Of a stretch of DNA of 64,000 nt, positions 38,938 through 47,840 are shown in pieces. Source of the stretch: Flagellimonas pacifica (GTDB taxonomy: Bacteria > Bacteroidota > Bacteroidia > Flavobacteriales > Flavobacteriaceae); the NCBI RefSeq assembly GCF_900215465.1, contig NZ_OBEH01000003.1, positions 558,001 to 622,000 of the forward strand, in the 5' to 3' direction. The notes beneath the pieces are model-generated. The model worked only from the letters and a program-made list of their open reading frames with translations. It was not told the DNA's origin and ran no database searches. The number at the start of each line of letters is the position of its first letter. Within the stretch, counting starts at the first letter, position 1. The position numbers were made by a program, and so were the translations under genes.

Positions 38938-41019
38938 CTATATATATTTAGGATCTTCTGGTCTTATGTCATCATAGGGCAGTGTTACCGTAATGGTAGT
39001 ACCCTTTCCTTTTTTACTGTCAATATTAAGGGTTCCGTTCATTTTCTTGACCCTCGAAATTACATTACGTAGGCCAATGCCCCTTTTGCCCTTTCCTTTA
39101 CCGGTATCAAAACCTACACCATCATCAGAGATTTTCAACTCCAGTAGATTGTCCACAATTTCAAAAGCAACCTTTGCATTGTGGCATTGGGCATGTTTAA
39201 CGCAGTTCTGAAGAGATTCTTGGACAATACGGTAAATATTGATCTTTATATCACCATCAAGATTGTCCCATTCCACTCCTTCTGCGTATGTAAAAGAACA
39301 TGAAATCCCTGAAGACTCACCAATGTTATTGATCAAATCTTCCAGAGATACAATAAAGTTATAAAATTTTTGGTAGGATGCATCGCTCAGTTCGTGCGAA
39401 ATGGTCCTGATCTCTTCCTCTTGTTCCTGCAGCTTTTCTATAAGTTGCGCCCGGAATTGTACAGATGCTTCATCATCCTTGTTGTTTAGTTTGCTTAAAA
39501 TGAGTCGTATCCCCAACATTTCTCCCAAAACACCATCATGCAACTCTTCTGAGATACGCTTTTGCTCCAACTGCTTGCCTTCCTCAAGTTTTCCATGCTG
39601 GGACAACATTAGGTTATAGATCTCTTGGTTGCTCTCTTGCTGCTTTTGTTCAAATTTAAGTTTGTTGTTGCTGATGCGCTGCGAGACAATTATAAAGAAG
39701 GCCGCTCCTAAAAGTAACAATCCAAGGGCCACACCGGTCCATATTTGTTTTTGTTTGGAGAGCAACTCATTTCTTTGGATCACTTCATCCGTCTCTAAAC
39801 GGATACGGGCAAATTTATCCCTGATCGCCCGTTCTTCATCTTTTATTTGTTCATTTAAGGTATAATACTCATTGGAATAGGCTACTGCATTTTCAGCATC
39901 AATCGTAGTTAGAAGCCTTAATACCTCCAAATGATGGTCATTGTTAGAAGTTTCTTTGGCAATAGCCAATGATTCTTTTGCATATTGTTTGGCCAAGGTT
40001 GAATCTCCTTCTGTTGCTAACAACTCTGCATAATATTGCTTAGCCCGTGCTTGGTCATTTTCTACTGACAGTGATATGCTGTCGTTTAAACTGATTGCTT
40101 TTTGGAACATTTTTTTTGCTTCACCAAAATCCTTTTCTCCTTTGAAAATAGAATAGCCACGACTTGTTAATACCTTAGAGTACAAAGCAGGGTTCTCTAC
40201 ACTTAAACTTTTATCATTATAAAGTTCTAGATATGCATTGGCGGATTTTGAATATTCCATGTTTCTTAGGTAGTCATAGGCTATATTGTTCTTGTTCTCC
40301 CACATATAGGAAGTTTTATCGATAGAATTAAATTTTCCTATATCAGCTCCTGCCTTTTTGAAATACTCTAAAGATTTTGTAGAGTTGTTCATGCCTTGAG
40401 CTGTGATTCCCAAAATGTTATTGCAATTGTACAATCTTTTGTAGTCTTCCAAATCTTCAAAAATCCGTAAGGCTTCGGTAATGTTTACCTCAGCACCCAA
40501 ATAATCCTTAAAGTAGTTTTGAATCCTTCCCATGCTGTATAAAATCCTACCTCTTAATGAAAGAGAGGTAGAATCCACAGGCATCTGATCAAAGCCTTTG
40601 TAAGCCTTTTTGTAGTGGAAATAGGCACTGTCCATAACCCCATAAGATTTAAAGAACGCTGCCAAATCCCAATGGGATTCCCCAAGGGCCTTGTATATTT
40701 TTCTGTCTCCCGATAAATCCATGACCTCTTGGTTCATGTTCCTAAAACCTGTTGAATCTTGTAATCTTTTGTAGGCCAAAGAAACTCTGGACAGATGATC
40801 CAAGCTAATGGTATCGTTAGACAGATCGGAAGCCTTTTCCGTAGCTTTTACCAAATACTGCTTGCGCTCATCCATGGATAGTTGGGTGCTATCCCTTGCA
40901 ATGTTGATCCACTTGTTTATGAGCACAGATTCGGGAGTATCAACAACCGTTTGGTCACGGGTTTGTTTTCCGCAGCAGGCTAAAAGAATTAAAAATAATG
41001 TTAATGCCTTGTTTTTCAA
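38938..41019 (-). CDS. TPR-containing histidine kinase (HisKA_3 type)
   Basis: 693 residues. N-terminal signal MKNKALTLFLILLACC with lipobox, then about 380 residues of TPR repeats, a single membrane segment (426-446), a coiled coil, and the kinase core with H494 in ISEELHDGVLGEM and an ATPase domain (IGLRNVISRVKKM, GKGTTITVTLPY). This family pairs with NarL regulators, the gene for which follows. The start appears to be TTG 41019 as no suitable ATG is near. TPR repeats outside the cell would sense a protein or peptide partner. Confidence 0.9.
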   Translation of the reverse strand: MKNKALTLFLILLACCGKQTRDQTVVDTPESVLINKWINIARDSTQLSMDERKQYLVKATEKASDLSNDTISLDHLSRVSLAYKRLQDSTGFRNMNQEVMDLSGDRKIYKALGESHWDLAAFFKSYGVMDSAYFHYKKAYKGFDQMPVDSTSLSLRGRILYSMGRIQNYFKDYLGAEVNITEALRIFEDLEDYKRLYNCNNILGITAQGMNNSTKSLEYFKKAGADIGKFNSIDKTSYMWENKNNIAYDYLRNMEYSKSANAYLELYNDKSLSVENPALYSKVLTSRGYSIFKGEKDFGEAKKMFQKAISLNDSISLSVENDQARAKQYYAELLATEGDSTLAKQYAKESLAIAKETSNNDHHLEVLRLLTTIDAENAVAYSNEYYTLNEQIKDEERAIRDKFARIRLETDEVIQRNELLSKQKQIWTGVALGLLLLGAAFFIIVSQRISNNKLKFEQKQQESNQEIYNLMLSQHGKLEEGKQLEQKRISEELHDGVLGEMLGIRLILSKLNNKDDEASVQFRAQLIEKLQEQEEEIRTISHELSDASYQKFYNFIVSLEDLINNIGESSGISCSFTYAEGVEWDNLDGDIKINIYRIVQESLQNCVKHAQCHNAKVAFEIVDNLLELKISDDGVGFDTGKGKGKRGIGLRNVISRVKKMNGTLNIDSKKGKGTTITVTLPYDDIRPEDPKYI

Positions 41020-41077
41020 TTGAGTGTACTAAAAAGTAAGCAAATGTTTGTTTTCTTTTACTACAAGGTAAAAAAAA

Positions 41078-41105
41078 AGCCCCAAACCATATACGATAAG
41101 GGGCT
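41078..41105 (-). terminator. Terminator after the 72-aa lipoprotein gene
   Basis: On the minus strand AGCCCC (41105-41100) pairs with GGGGCT (41083-41078), loop of about 16 nt, then at least seven T. It would end the short lipoprotein transcript before the kinase gene and thus separate the two units. Confidence 0.7.
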
Positions 41106-41127
41106 ATGTTTTAAAACTGTTCAATGG

Positions 41128-41346
41128 TTACAATTCTCTATCATCATCCATTGTGGACTGCAAAGCGGAAAAATTGCTTTTTATGATGTAATTGTCAACA
41201 TTGCTTTGGTCAATCTTTTTCCTATCTACTTTTGATATTGCCATGTCTTCTGAAAGAGACGCATTTTTATCAGTTGAGCTACTATTGCAGGACAGCAGAA
41301 AAAAAACGGCAATTATACATGTGATTTTTGAGGTTAATATTTTCAT
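41128..41346 (-). CDS. Small lipoprotein, 72 aa
   Basis: Signal peptide MKILTSKITCIIAVFFLLSC with lipobox LLSC, leaving a mature peptide of about 53 residues that ends in STMDDDREL. No known family. It has its own terminator and lies directly upstream of the TPR histidine kinase gene, so it could be a ligand or co-sensor; that is a guess from position. Confidence 0.62.
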   Translation of the reverse strand: MKILTSKITCIIAVFFLLSCNSSSTDKNASLSEDMAISKVDRKKIDQSNVDNYIIKSNFSALQSTMDDDREL

Positions 41347-41377
41347 CTTGATATAACTTAAAATTCAAGATGGTACC

Positions 41378-41539
41378 TTAGTTTCTATCATCACTTTGAG
41401 AAGATGAACCAGTAGAAGAATCTTGGTCTCCCAATTCAGCCATTAGGGCTTCGGTTTCTTTAACATCGGTCTCAGCTTCACAAGAAAACATTCCAAGAGT
41501 CAATACGGCTAATGCGATAATACTGAATACTTTTTTCAT
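41378..41539 (-). CDS. Small lipoprotein, 53 aa
   Basis: From ATG 41539: MKKVFSIIALAVLTLGMFSC, lipobox MFSC, then a 34-residue acidic tail (ETEALMAELGDQDSSTG ... QSDDRN). The open frame extends to 41614 but would destroy the signal peptide. Similar tiny secreted lipoproteins with a conserved signal and variable acidic tail occur in flavobacteria. It sits 31 nt upstream of the 72-residue gene; both end in a DDR-containing tail. Confidence 0.6.
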   Translation of the reverse strand: MKKVFSIIALAVLTLGMFSCEAETDVKETEALMAELGDQDSSTGSSSQSDDRN

Positions 41540-41680
41540 AATACTAGGGTGTTTTAGGTTAGAACTTCTGGTTAATGCAGCCAAGATATTATGAGAGGGG
41601 AGTGAACAGTGCATGGTACGGATTGTTTTAGTATCCGTACCAATTTTGAGAGAATTTCAAGGAAAACTGTAAGAATTACA

Positions 41681-42415
41681 CTAATTAAGTGATTTAATGG
41701 CCGTTTTGGAGAGCATATCCTTTAGGGCATCTATCTTGTCCTTATAGGTTTTGGAAAAGGGGAGTTCCTCCTCGCTCTCGTTACGTAGTGTGCAAATAGA
41801 TTTTCCGTAGTTTATGCGGGAAACATACCTGCTGTTTAGTATATAGCTTTGGTGTATTCTGATAAAGCTTTTGGGCAAACGCTGCTCAAAAGATTTTAAT
41901 GTTTTAAAGGCACTTACCACGTTGCCGTCCTTCATAAAGAAGTCTGTGGCGTTGTTGTCAGATTTTAGGTATAAAATCTCATCGGTATCCAGATAGCGGT
42001 AATCATTATAAGATTTTAAACATATGGTAGAGGGCATATGGTGCTTAGGGTGCTTTTTTCTGAGACGCAATATGGTCTTACGAATGTCAAATTCATTATG
42101 TGGTAAGACCCAATAATCAAAAAAGCTGCTCTTTATGGCGTTATATGCATACTTTTTGGTAGGGGAGTAGCCTATAATAATAGGTAGTGTCTTAACAAAC
42201 TGGCTAAGCTCAGAGACCATTTGAAAATAGGTCATGCCATCTTCATTAAGGTTAATGAGCACAACATCTGGCACAAACTTTAGAATGGCGTTTAGCCCTT
42301 CGGTCTCATCTTTGGCGATACCTACACATGAGAAATCTCCGTACTCTTGCAAATAAACTTGCAATTGTAGCTTGGAGCTCGCATTAGAATCTATTATTAG
42401 GTAGGTGTAATTCAT
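41681..42415 (-). CDS. LytTR-type regulator with degenerate receiver
   Basis: 244 residues. N-terminal receiver fold (TYLIIDSNASSKLQLQVYL ... PDVVLINLNEDG) in which the phosphoacceptor position is N55, not Asp, and the first acidic pair is IIDS. C-terminal LytTR domain (from about 128): YRYLDTDEILYLKSDNNATDFF and FIRIHQSYILNSRYVSRINY, which binds DNA. No kinase is adjacent that would fit. The regulator probably works without phosphorylation, by dimerisation or protein contact. Confidence 0.85.
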   Translation of the reverse strand: MNYTYLIIDSNASSKLQLQVYLQEYGDFSCVGIAKDETEGLNAILKFVPDVVLINLNEDGMTYFQMVSELSQFVKTLPIIIGYSPTKKYAYNAIKSSFFDYWVLPHNEFDIRKTILRLRKKHPKHHMPSTICLKSYNDYRYLDTDEILYLKSDNNATDFFMKDGNVVSAFKTLKSFEQRLPKSFIRIHQSYILNSRYVSRINYGKSICTLRNESEEELPFSKTYKDKIDALKDMLSKTAIKSLN

Positions 42416-42546
42416 CGCTAATCTACTGGGTGCAAGTTACTAACGAGTAAAAAAAACTCATTGCAGTTTTCCCTTAAAAAAATTGCAGGTTTCCCCCAAA
42501 ATGAAGGATTTTTCGTTAAAATAATATTGTTTTTAGCTAAAACCTA

Positions 42547-44100
42547 CTAATCTACGCTGTTTTCATACGCACCAATATCGGGATCCACTGTTCTATCCTT
42601 CCCTAAAATATCGGTGATTATTGGTGGAAAAATACTGGGGTCTGCAAGGTTGATTGCCGCTGAGCTGTTTCCTATATTAAATTGATTTTCAAATGGTTTT
42701 TGAAAATCTGGATCTTCGTCAAAAATGCTGTTCTGATAATGGTCGGCATCATCAAAATCATATAGGGGGTTGTTTGTAAATTGATTGTTGGAGTCATTGA
42801 ATTTTAAGAGGCAATTTTTAAAGTTGAAGTTGAAAGCTGCCCCTGAATCCTGTAAAAACGAAAATTCTATGGGTTGCGTGCCATCCACAATACAATTTAC
42901 AAAAGTGGCATACTCCAGATCTGAGGTGAGGGTCTGGCCATTGGCGGCCGTGGTAAAGTTGTCCAGCAAAAGCGAAGTGCTGGAGCGTGGACCATTGGTC
43001 CAGTAATTGGCAATAGTACAATGGGTAAAAGAATATTTTCCGCCTAGGCTGCCATAAAAAGAACTGCCCCCGGCACTGCCCAGCACCGTATTTTCAGCAG
43101 TAATGTTTGCAGTTGTGGCCCAAAGGTTATGGCTTTGGCTATTATAAATTTGTACATTTTTGAGCGTTAGGGTTGGTTCGGTCAAAATATCATTACCATC
43201 TACCCGTAGGCCCACAGTTGCATTTTTAATGGTAAGATGAGAAATATGGTTGTTGCTGCTGCCTTTTCTAATCCAAATGGTTCCCCATTGGCCTGGTTCA
43301 TCTGCATAGGTAGGCTCTAAGCGGTCACCTTCAAAAACAACTTCGTTTTTCAAAACTTCTTGATCATCGCTTAGCGCACCATTAATGTTTAGGGAAGCTC
43401 CTTCACTGACCAAAATCCCCGAGTTTTTGTGGAAATGCACGCGCGTACCTGCTTCCATAACCAATGTGTTCCCTATGGAAACAGCTGCATATCCGTAGAC
43501 AACATAGGGTTTTTCTTTGGAGAACTGTAGCTCATCAGGTTCTAGAAAGAACCCTTCAACCCATATTTCTTTTCCATCTTCATCTATACCCAAAAGGAGT
43601 GACTCCTTTGTACCGTTAGACAGTGTGCGGGGATACAAAAAAACGGCATCCTTGACCAGGGTAACCAACTGCACTTCTTGTTGATTGGCACCATTGCCAA
43701 ACAGTATGGCGTCGGTGTGCAAAAATTCATTCTCTGCGGTTTGGGGAACATCAAAAGTGGTCTCTATGAACACAAAAAGACTGTCTTTGGCCAATAACGG
43801 TATATTGTTGAACTCTTTTCCGGCTTGCCCGTCCACATTGATTCTGTAGCTGCTGTTCTGACCATCTTTAAGGCCCACAAATGGAATAAGAATATCCTCA
43901 TTACTCCTGTTATAGACCTTGAGGGTATAGGTACTGCTGCCAATATTGGTGAAAATAGTGTCTAAAAAAACGGTGTCCTTGGAAAATTGGAGATTGCCAG
44001 AGCTGGGTACGTAATCAAAATCTTTTCGACATGAGCTCCATGAGATGGCAAGGACCAACCCAAAAACAATACTGCCCAATTTTAAATACCTACGGTTCAC
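42547..44100 (-). CDS. Surface lipoprotein with right-handed beta-helix
   Basis: 517 residues. Lipoprotein signal (MNRRYLKLGSIVFGLVLAISWSSC), then a beta-sandwich-like part (VFLDTIFTNIGSSTYTLKVYNRS), and a long parallel beta-helix (about 200-430) with repeated rungs such as NHISHLTIKNATVGLRVDGN and LTLKNVQIYNSQSHNLWAT. It ends in ILGKDRTVDPDIGAYENS, as found in choice-of-anchor and beta-helix proteins of Bacteroidota. Substrate unknown. Overlaps the thioesterase gene upstream by 4 nt. Confidence 0.82.
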   Translation of the reverse strand: MNRRYLKLGSIVFGLVLAISWSSCRKDFDYVPSSGNLQFSKDTVFLDTIFTNIGSSTYTLKVYNRSNEDILIPFVGLKDGQNSSYRINVDGQAGKEFNNIPLLAKDSLFVFIETTFDVPQTAENEFLHTDAILFGNGANQQEVQLVTLVKDAVFLYPRTLSNGTKESLLLGIDEDGKEIWVEGFFLEPDELQFSKEKPYVVYGYAAVSIGNTLVMEAGTRVHFHKNSGILVSEGASLNINGALSDDQEVLKNEVVFEGDRLEPTYADEPGQWGTIWIRKGSSNNHISHLTIKNATVGLRVDGNDILTEPTLTLKNVQIYNSQSHNLWATTANITAENTVLGSAGGSSFYGSLGGKYSFTHCTIANYWTNGPRSSTSLLLDNFTTAANGQTLTSDLEYATFVNCIVDGTQPIEFSFLQDSGAAFNFNFKNCLLKFNDSNNQFTNNPLYDFDDADHYQNSIFDEDPDFQKPFENQFNIGNSSAAINLADPSIFPPIITDILGKDRTVDPDIGAYENSVD

Positions 44101-44492
44101 GTTTTGGCAAATAGATTTTGTATGGATTCTGGAACGCGTTTTGGTTTAAATGTTTTTGCATCCAAAAGACACCATTCCGTACATGCCTTAACCAATATTT
44201 GGCCTGTTTTATTGTTTTTGATTTCCACAACCCTTATGGATAAAGGTCCTTTGGTGTCCTTAATATAGGTAAATACCTCAATGGTGTCTCCCAGTACTGC
44301 AGATTTGGAATAGGTGATATTATGATTTTTGACCACCCATACCATATCATCCCTAATTACTTTGGTAGTTGCTTTAAACCAATGCTTTTTTGAAACATCT
44401 TGAATCCACTCCACATACTTAATATTGTTTACATGGTTCAGTTCATCCAAATGGTTTTGTTCAACAGGAAAGGTTTGGGTGTATGTATGCAT
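44097..44492 (-). CDS. Acyl-CoA thioesterase, 4HBT hotdog family
   Basis: 131 residues, single hotdog fold: VEQNHLDELNHVNNIKYVEWIQD with the catalytic Asp/His region DELNHVNN, and LGDTIEVFTYIKD. It resembles YbgC-type thioesterases. It starts one base from the stop of the glutamine cyclotransferase gene and overlaps the beta-helix gene, so the three form an operon. The acyl substrate is unknown. Confidence 0.87.
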   Translation of the reverse strand: MHTYTQTFPVEQNHLDELNHVNNIKYVEWIQDVSKKHWFKATTKVIRDDMVWVVKNHNITYSKSAVLGDTIEVFTYIKDTKGPLSIRVVEIKNNKTGQILVKACTEWCLLDAKTFKPKRVPESIQNLFAKT

Positions 44493-45562
44493 TAATTTTT
44501 CTTTCGGATTTTGACCTCAAAAAGCTTATCCCAGTTTTTACCCGTAACAAAAAAGGTTTCACGTTCCTTATGGTAGGCCACTCCATTGAGCACGGAATTG
44601 CCCTCGTCCCATTGCGGTCCTTTGTTTATCTTGCTTTTAAGCCCTCCAAAATTAATTACACCTTCTATGGCCCCTGAAGTTGCATCAATGATCATCATAC
44701 TTTCTTTTTGATAGACATTGGCGTAGATTTTCCCATTAACGTACTCCAATTCATTTGCCATATTAAAGATGGATTTGTTGGTGACCGTTTCAATATACCC
44801 TTGTTCCTCTAAAGACTCGGGATTTAAAAACCAGATTTTTTCCGTTCCATCACTTTTGAACAATTTTTTGCCATCATTGCACAAACCCCAACCCTCACGA
44901 CTTTCGCCGTAGCTGAAATTTTTTATTTTTTCCAGATTAGACGGGTTGTACACATAACCAATCCCACCTTTCCATGTAAGATGGTAAAGCTTATCGTTCA
45001 GTAAGGTGATTCCTTCCCCAAAAACGGTTTTGTCCAAATCTATTTTTTGAATAATCTCTCCAGTCTCAAAATTTACCTTTCTTACGGTAGAGGCGCCCAT
45101 TTTTCCAGTACTTTCAAATAATGTTCCATTGCTGAACTCTAGTCCTTGGGTATAGGCTGTTGGATCGTGGGGATAGGTATTGACGATCTCGTAGGTATAA
45201 ACCTCGGGGGCATTAGCGGACAAAAGTCGAATCTTTTTTTGAATTTCTACGGAACGTTCCTCAAAGCTGATATTGGCCATAAGGACTTTATTTCCCAATG
45301 TGGGCATATCCAATTTGATTTTCCCATTGCTCAAAGGCAATTCTTTGCCTTCTATAAAATAGGTCACTTTAGATACTTCAAGATCTTTTTTGTTTTTTAT
45401 GGACACACCGACCTCTTGGTTGTGTTGAAACTTATTTTTGTTTCCTTCCAATTGAATATCAAAGAGTTTTGATGGGTCTGAATCGCCTCCGCAACCCAAG
45501 AAAAAAAGTAAGAACCCGCCGATAGAAAATAACTTGACCATGGTTTTAATTGCTTGTTTCAT
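44492..45562 (-). CDS. Glutaminyl-peptide cyclotransferase, lipoprotein
   Basis: Converts N-terminal glutamine to pyroglutamate. About 356 residues from ATG 45562, with signal MVKLFSIGGFLLFFLGCGG (lipobox FLGC). The five-bladed propeller of the plant/bacterial type is seen in YPHDPTAYTQGLEFSNGTLFE, GEGITLLNDKLYHLTWKG, EGWGLCNDGKKLFKSDGTE, and LNGVAYHKERETFFVTGKNW. An ATG at 45580 adds six residues, but a minus-strand promoter (45581-45611) favours 45562. First gene of the operon with the thioesterase and beta-helix lipoprotein. Confidence 0.88.
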   Translation of the reverse strand: MKQAIKTMVKLFSIGGFLLFFLGCGGDSDPSKLFDIQLEGNKNKFQHNQEVGVSIKNKKDLEVSKVTYFIEGKELPLSNGKIKLDMPTLGNKVLMANISFEERSVEIQKKIRLLSANAPEVYTYEIVNTYPHDPTAYTQGLEFSNGTLFESTGKMGASTVRKVNFETGEIIQKIDLDKTVFGEGITLLNDKLYHLTWKGGIGYVYNPSNLEKIKNFSYGESREGWGLCNDGKKLFKSDGTEKIWFLNPESLEEQGYIETVTNKSIFNMANELEYVNGKIYANVYQKESMMIIDATSGAIEGVINFGGLKSKINKGPQWDEGNSVLNGVAYHKERETFFVTGKNWDKLFEVKIRKKN

Positions 45563-45580
45563 TTTTATGACCTTGTTCAT

Positions 45581-45611
45581 CGAAATTAAGGATGAAATAG
45601 GATTGCAGCAA
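45581..45611 (-). promoter_or_regulatory. Promoter of the glutamine cyclotransferase operon
   Basis: On the minus strand TTG (45611-45609), 20 nt spacer, TAATTTCG (45588-45581), a C variant of TAnnTTTG. It overlaps the divergent SRP RNA promoter. Confidence 0.5.
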
Positions 45612-45632
45612 ATTTAAAAGGTCGTATATTTG
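45603..45632 (+). promoter_or_regulatory. Promoter of the SRP RNA gene
   Basis: TTG at 45603-45605, a 19 nt spacer and TATATTTG at 45625-45632, an exact match to the Bacteroidota housekeeping promoter TTG-N19-TAnnTTTG. The predicted transcription start is about 45637, at the 5' end of the RNA. Confidence 0.82.
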
Positions 45633-45636
45633 TCCT

Positions 45637-45737
45637 TGGCAAGTCCTACACGACCAGCTCCTGCAAAATCCCCCAGGGTGGGAACGCAGCAAGGGTATGC
45701 GGTCGTAGCGGTGCGATGTAGGTAGCTTGCCTTTTTT
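45637..45737 (+). ncRNA. ffs: Signal recognition particle RNA (4.5S, small bacterial type)
   Basis: About 100 nt. The apical domain GGGTGGGAACGCAGCAAGG contains the conserved GGAA loop and the asymmetric internal loop bound by Ffh; GGCAAG (45638-45643) pairs with CTTGCC (45726-45731) as the closing stem. Seven T follow as terminator. Guides ribosomes making membrane and secreted proteins to the membrane together with Ffh. Start and end are inferred from the closing stem and T-run. Confidence 0.92.
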
Positions 45738-45793
45738 TGTGCCCTAAATTCTCATAATCATGTATCTTTCCAATTCAAAAACAAACCGTGAAA

Positions 45794-46603
45794 ATGGATA
45801 AAAAAATTGTTTTGATAACTGGGGGGTCTTCCGGTATAGGGAAATCCATTGGAACTTATTTGACCACCAAAGGTTTTACCGTTTATGGTACTACAAGAAA
45901 TCCTAAAAATTATCCTGATTTTGATGCTTTTGAACTGCTTCAATTGGATGTGAAACAACCGGATAGTATTCAAAAAGCTGTTTCCCAAGTTGTCTCAAAA
46001 GAAAAAAGGCTTGATGTTTTGATCAACAATGCAGGGGTAGGAATTACTGGCCCTGTGGAGGAAACTCCCCACGAAGAGATTTTAAATGTATTCGAAACAA
46101 ATTTTCATGGCCCTGTGCATATGATGAAGGCCGTTCTACCACAAATGCGAAAACAGGGAGGTGGACTTATCATTAACATTACCTCAATTGCCGGGTATAT
46201 GGGATTGCCATTTAGAGGATACTATTCTGCCACTAAAGGTGCCCTGGGATTGATAACGGAGGCTTTGAGGATGGAAACCAAAGAGTTTGGCATTAAGATC
46301 ACCAATATTGCACCAGGCGACTTTGCTACAAACATTGCTTCAGGAAGATATCATTCACCGGTTTTGGAGGGCTCTGCGTATAAAGAAAAATATGCTCAAG
46401 CGTTACAAAGTATAAATGGGGATGTGGACAGTGGAGGAGATCCAATACAGGTAGCACATGCCGTTTATAAAATAATCAATAAGAGCAAGCCTAGGGTTCA
46501 TAATCCTGTTGGTGCATTTTTACAGAAGTTCTCATTATCCCTAAAGCGAATTCTACCGGACAGGGTTTATGAGAAATTACTACTGAATCACTATAAACTA
46601 TAG
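45794..46603 (+). CDS. SDR family oxidoreductase
   Basis: 269 residues from ATG 45794. NAD(P)-binding TGGSSGIGKSIG, NNAGVGITG, and the catalytic YSATKGAL (Tyr-x-x-x-Lys) with S in INITSIAG. A GTG at 45788 is an alternative start. The C-terminal part (KPRVHNPVGAFLQKFSLSLKRILPD) is typical of classical SDRs acting on lipids or retinol-like substrates; the specific substrate is unknown. Confidence 0.9.
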   Translation: MDKKIVLITGGSSGIGKSIGTYLTTKGFTVYGTTRNPKNYPDFDAFELLQLDVKQPDSIQKAVSQVVSKEKRLDVLINNAGVGITGPVEETPHEEILNVFETNFHGPVHMMKAVLPQMRKQGGGLIINITSIAGYMGLPFRGYYSATKGALGLITEALRMETKEFGIKITNIAPGDFATNIASGRYHSPVLEGSAYKEKYAQALQSINGDVDSGGDPIQVAHAVYKIINKSKPRVHNPVGAFLQKFSLSLKRILPDRVYEKLLLNHYKL

Positions 46604-46636
46604 CGCTGTGGCATGTTTTTTGATTCATCCAAAGAC

Positions 46637-47056
46637 ATGGAAAAAATCAAAAGCATATTTAAGGTTAGTGTAGCAGTTTCACTGGTGTTTTTTTTCAGTA
46701 GCTGCGATGAAATTCACGAATGTATATTTAACATCAACCCAGAAATTCACAATAAAAGATTGGATATTGGGGTTTTGGGCGTAGAGTATTACGATGTTAT
46801 TACTGCAGAGGTAAGCAATGAAGTTTTTGATAACGATTATATTTATGACTTTGATGTTTACGGCGATCTCCCTCCAGGAATTTTTTTAGATTTTGATAGA
46901 AGGTCCATTGAAATTTATGGTACTCCAGAAGAAGTGGGGGTTTATAGATTTGAGGTGGAGCTGTCCGTTGAATCTTATGATGAATATGGTTATGACGGTA
47001 GCCCAACATGTGAAGATTCTACCGTAAGGGAGTTTACCATTCAGGTGGTGGAATAA
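46637..47056 (+). CDS. Small lipoprotein with putative Ig (He_PIG-like) domain
   Basis: 139 residues from ATG 46637. Signal MEKIKSIFKVSVAVSLVFFF with lipobox SSC. The domain shows the cadherin/Ig-type sequence DLPPGIFLDFDRRSIEIYGTP followed by EEVGVYRFEVELSV, as in putative Ig domains of bacterial surface proteins. No partner is apparent. An upstream ATG (46613) would break the signal. Confidence 0.72.
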   Translation: MEKIKSIFKVSVAVSLVFFFSSCDEIHECIFNINPEIHNKRLDIGVLGVEYYDVITAEVSNEVFDNDYIYDFDVYGDLPPGIFLDFDRRSIEIYGTPEEVGVYRFEVELSVESYDEYGYDGSPTCEDSTVREFTIQVVE

Positions 47057-47160
47057 CCATTGCCGTGTATTTTGTCAAATATTAATGGCAACGCTTCTTT
47101 CTTATTATTGTAAATTCGCAACTAATTCATTTCTACACAACTTAAAAACAGCACATAAGA

Positions 47161-47817
47161 ATGAAATTTTTTATTGATACAGCCAACCTGGACCAAATTT
47201 CAGAAGCTCAACAACTTGGGGTTTTGGATGGCGTTACAACCAATCCTTCGTTAATGGCCAAGGAAGGTATAACGGGTAAAGAGAATATCCTAAAGCACTA
47301 TGTAGATATCTGTAACATTGTTGATGGTGATGTTTCTGCCGAAGTGGTATCAACGGAATTTGCTGCCATGGTAAAAGAAGGGGAGGAGCTGGCCAAATTG
47401 CATGAGCAGATTGTGGTAAAAGTTCCTATGATCCGAGATGGGGTCAAGGCATTGAAATATTTTTCAGATAACGGAATCAGAACCAATTGCACTTTGGTTT
47501 TTTCTGCAGGGCAAGCATTATTGGCAGCTAAAGCTGGCGCAACCTATGTTTCACCGTTTTTGGGTAGGTTGGACGATATTTCTACAGATGGATTGAACCT
47601 CATTGCGGAAATCCGTCAGATCTATGACAACTATGCGTTTGACACCCAAATTTTGGCGGCTTCTATTCGCCATACGATGCACGTAATAGACTGTGCCAAG
47701 ATTGGAGCGGATGTTATGACAGGTCCATTGTCTTCTATTGAAGGTCTTTTAAGGCACCCACTTACTGATATTGGATTGGAAAAATTCTTGGCAGATTACC
47801 GCAAAGGGAATAACTAA
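47161..47817 (+). CDS. Fructose-6-phosphate aldolase / transaldolase family
   Basis: 218-residue class I aldolase (FSA/short transaldolase). [34 protein letters not shown], the Schiff-base lysine in [33 protein letters not shown], and the C-terminal [14 protein letters not shown]. The short length is that of the FSA/TalC group and not of the classic 320-residue transaldolase. It links glycolysis and the pentose phosphate pathway. The gene is followed by a terminator. Confidence 0.92.
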   Translation: MKFFIDTANLDQISEAQQLGVLDGVTTNPSLMAKEGITGKENILKHYVDICNIVDGDVSAEVVSTEFAAMVKEGEELAKLHEQIVVKVPMIRDGVKALKYFSDNGIRTNCTLVFSAGQALLAAKAGATYVSPFLGRLDDISTDGLNLIAEIRQIYDNYAFDTQILAASIRHTMHVIDCAKIGADVMTGPLSSIEGLLRHPLTDIGLEKFLADYRKGNN

Positions 47818-47840
47818 AAAACAATGCTTAATAGTAAAGA

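Noticed and set aside
41060-41110. Possible riboswitch or attenuator upstream of the TPR kinase
   Set aside because: The hairpin with T-run is placed after the small lipoprotein gene and is fully explained as its terminator.
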